Shown here: positions 62,930 to 64,000 of the stretch, piece by piece
Numbering within the stretch: the first letter of the stretch is position 1
Layout of the letters: the number at the start of each line of letters is the position of its first letter
From: Mycolicibacter sinensis
GTDB taxonomy: Bacteria; Actinomycetota; Actinomycetes; Mycobacteriales; Mycobacteriaceae
Direction: 5' to 3'
DNA: 64,000 nucleotides
NCBI RefSeq assembly: GCF_001667375.1
Contig: NZ_LZIN01000019.1
Span: forward strand, 62,001-126,000
The notes under the pieces: model-generated
The model's input: only the letters and a program-made list of their open reading frames with translations
Database searches by the model: none
What the model was told of the DNA's origin: nothing
Position numbers and translations under genes: made by a program

Positions 62930-64000
62930 TAGCCCACCGAGCCTTCCATCTGCAGCTGGATCAGCTTGTTGAGCTCCAGCGCGTATTCCATCGGCAGTTC
63001 CTTGGCGATCGGCTCGACGAAGCCGCGCACCACCATCGCCATTGCCTCGTCCTCGGAGATTCCCCGGCTCATCAGGTAGAACAACTGGTTCTCGCTGACC
63101 TTGGACACGGTGGCCTCGTGGCCGACGGTGACGTCGTCCTCACGGATGTCGACGTAGGGATAGGTGTCGCTGCGGCTGACGTCGTCGACCAGCAGCGCAT
63201 CGCACTTCACGCTGGACTTCGACCCGTGCGCGCCCTTGTGGATCTCGACCAGCCCCCGGTAGGAGGACCGGCCGCCGCTGCGCGCCACCGACTTCGAGAC
63301 GATGTTGCTCGACGTGTTCGGCGCCAGGTGCAGCATCTTGGCCCCGGTGTCCTGATGCTGGTCCTCGCCGGCGAATGCCACCGAGAGCACCTCGCCCTTG
63401 GCGTGCTCGCCGGTCATCCACACCGCCGGGTACTTCATGGTGACCTTGGAGCCGATGTTGCCGTCGACCCATTCCATGGTGGCGCCCTCTTCGGCGCGGG
63501 CCCGCTTGGTGACCAGGTTGTAGACGTTGATCGACCAGTTCTGGATGGTGGTGTAGCGGCAGCGGCCGCGCGGCTTGACGACGATCTCCACCACCGCCGA
63601 GTGCAGCGAGTCGCTCGAGTACACCGGGGCGGTGCAGCCTTCGATGTAGTGCACGTAGGCGTCTTCGTCGACGATGATCAGGGTGCGCTCGAACTGGCCC
63701 ATGTTCTCGGTGTTGATCCGGAAGTAGGCCTGCAGCGGGATGTCGACGTGCACACCCTTGGGCACGTAGATGAACGATCCGCCGCTCCATACCGCGGTGT
63801 TCAGCGCCGAGAACTTGTTGTCTCCGGCCGGAATCACGGTGGCGAAGTACTCCCGGAACAGCTCCTCGTGCTCTTTGAGCGCGGTGTCGGTGTCCAGAAA
63901 GACCACGCCCTGGGCTTCGAGGTCCTCGCGAATCTTGTGGTAGACCACCTCGGACTCGTACTGGGCCGCCACCCCACCGATGTAGCGCTGCTTCTCGGCC
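62929..64000 (-). CDS. sufB: SufB scaffold subunit (5' end outside the window)
   Basis: About 357 C-terminal codons are visible; the reading frame is open to the right edge ([10 protein letters not shown] then [10 protein letters not shown]), so an apparent internal start at 63972 is not the real one. Conserved SufB segments: [78 protein letters not shown]. In M. tuberculosis SufB an intein interrupts this protein; the visible part here has none. Rv1461 counterpart. The SufR regulator expected upstream is outside the window. Confidence 0.96.
   Translation of the reverse strand, partial: AEKQRYIGGVAAQYESEVVYHKIREDLEAQGVVFLDTDTALKEHEELFREYFATVIPAGDNKFSALNTAVWSGGSFIYVPKGVHVDIPLQAYFRINTENMGQFERTLIIVDEDAYVHYIEGCTAPVYSSDSLHSAVVEIVVKPRGRCRYTTIQNWSINVYNLVTKRARAEEGATMEWVDGNIGSKVTMKYPAVWMTGEHAKGEVLSVAFAGEDQHQDTGAKMLHLAPNTSSNIVSKSVARSGGRSSYRGLVEIHKGAHGSKSSVKCDALLVDDVSRSDTYPYVDIREDDVTVGHEATVSKVSENQLFYLMSRGISEDEAMAMVVRGFVEPIAKELPMEYALELNKLIQLQMEGSVG

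Overview
The window is high-GC, densely packed DNA from a mycobacterium. From right to left (sufB–sufT, trx, echA12, ABC-F, acn, ripA/ripB, moxR, fabG1-inhA, hemH, nfeD/SPFH, mutAB, meaB, lipL) the gene order follows the Mycobacterium tuberculosis Rv1461–Rv1497 segment, as I know that genome. The genes are recognisably mycobacterial (InhA, MabA, RipA). Several differences point to a non-tuberculous species: an aquaporin, a CtpI-type ATPase and a Tat lipoprotein amidohydrolase are present; no mazEF4 is seen between mutB and meaB, ctpD and fadE15 are not seen near trx, and a polyketide locus follows lipL.

Region 1 (1–22967, minus strand) is a lipid polyketide assembly line: a TesA-like thioesterase, a 572-nt gap, a FadD26-like fatty acyl-AMP ligase (FAAL), then four type I PKS genes with no, overlapping or very short gaps, the last running off the left edge. 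They resemble the PpsA–PpsC proteins of phthiocerol synthesis but are re-ordered and mosaic. In transcription order they are: module A (PpsC-like KS-AT joined to a PpsB-like DH-like/KR/ACP half, with a KR lacking its catalytic Ser), module B (PpsA-like, with the N-terminal ACP that would take the FAAL product), module C (the same KS-AT as A, with a DH cut short by about 43 residues), and module D (PpsB-type N-terminus, intact DH, KR beginning). A and C share a 2,483-bp block that reads as identical. A remnant of a PpsA-type gene tail lies between the FAAL gene and module A. This is the most unusual part of the window.

Region 2 (23001–36472) holds lipL, the methylmalonyl-CoA mutase set meaB-mutB-mutA, a divergent DedA-type membrane protein and F420-type nitroreductase, an aquaporin, a DoxX-like protein, the SPFH/NfeD pair, an Rv1486c-like gene and hemH, ending in inhA.

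Region 3 (35663–43570) is envelope biosynthesis: fabG1-inhA (mycolic acid FAS-II), the VWA/DUF58/MoxR chaperone set, and the NlpC/P60 peptidoglycan hydrolases ripB and ripA. Nested inverted repeats lie on both sides of the VWA gene, and a palindrome lies in the ripA promoter region.

Region 4 (43705–58791) has aconitase with its TetR regulator, a small HTH protein, an ABC-F ATPase, echA12, thioredoxin, a secreted DUF5666-like protein, a very large P-type ATPase, an amidohydrolase and a rubredoxin/metallo-hydrolase fusion. Region 5 (58807–64000) is the SUF iron-sulphur operon sufB-D-C-S-U-T, with sufB cut by the right edge. I saw no rRNA, tRNA, CRISPR array or insertion sequence.
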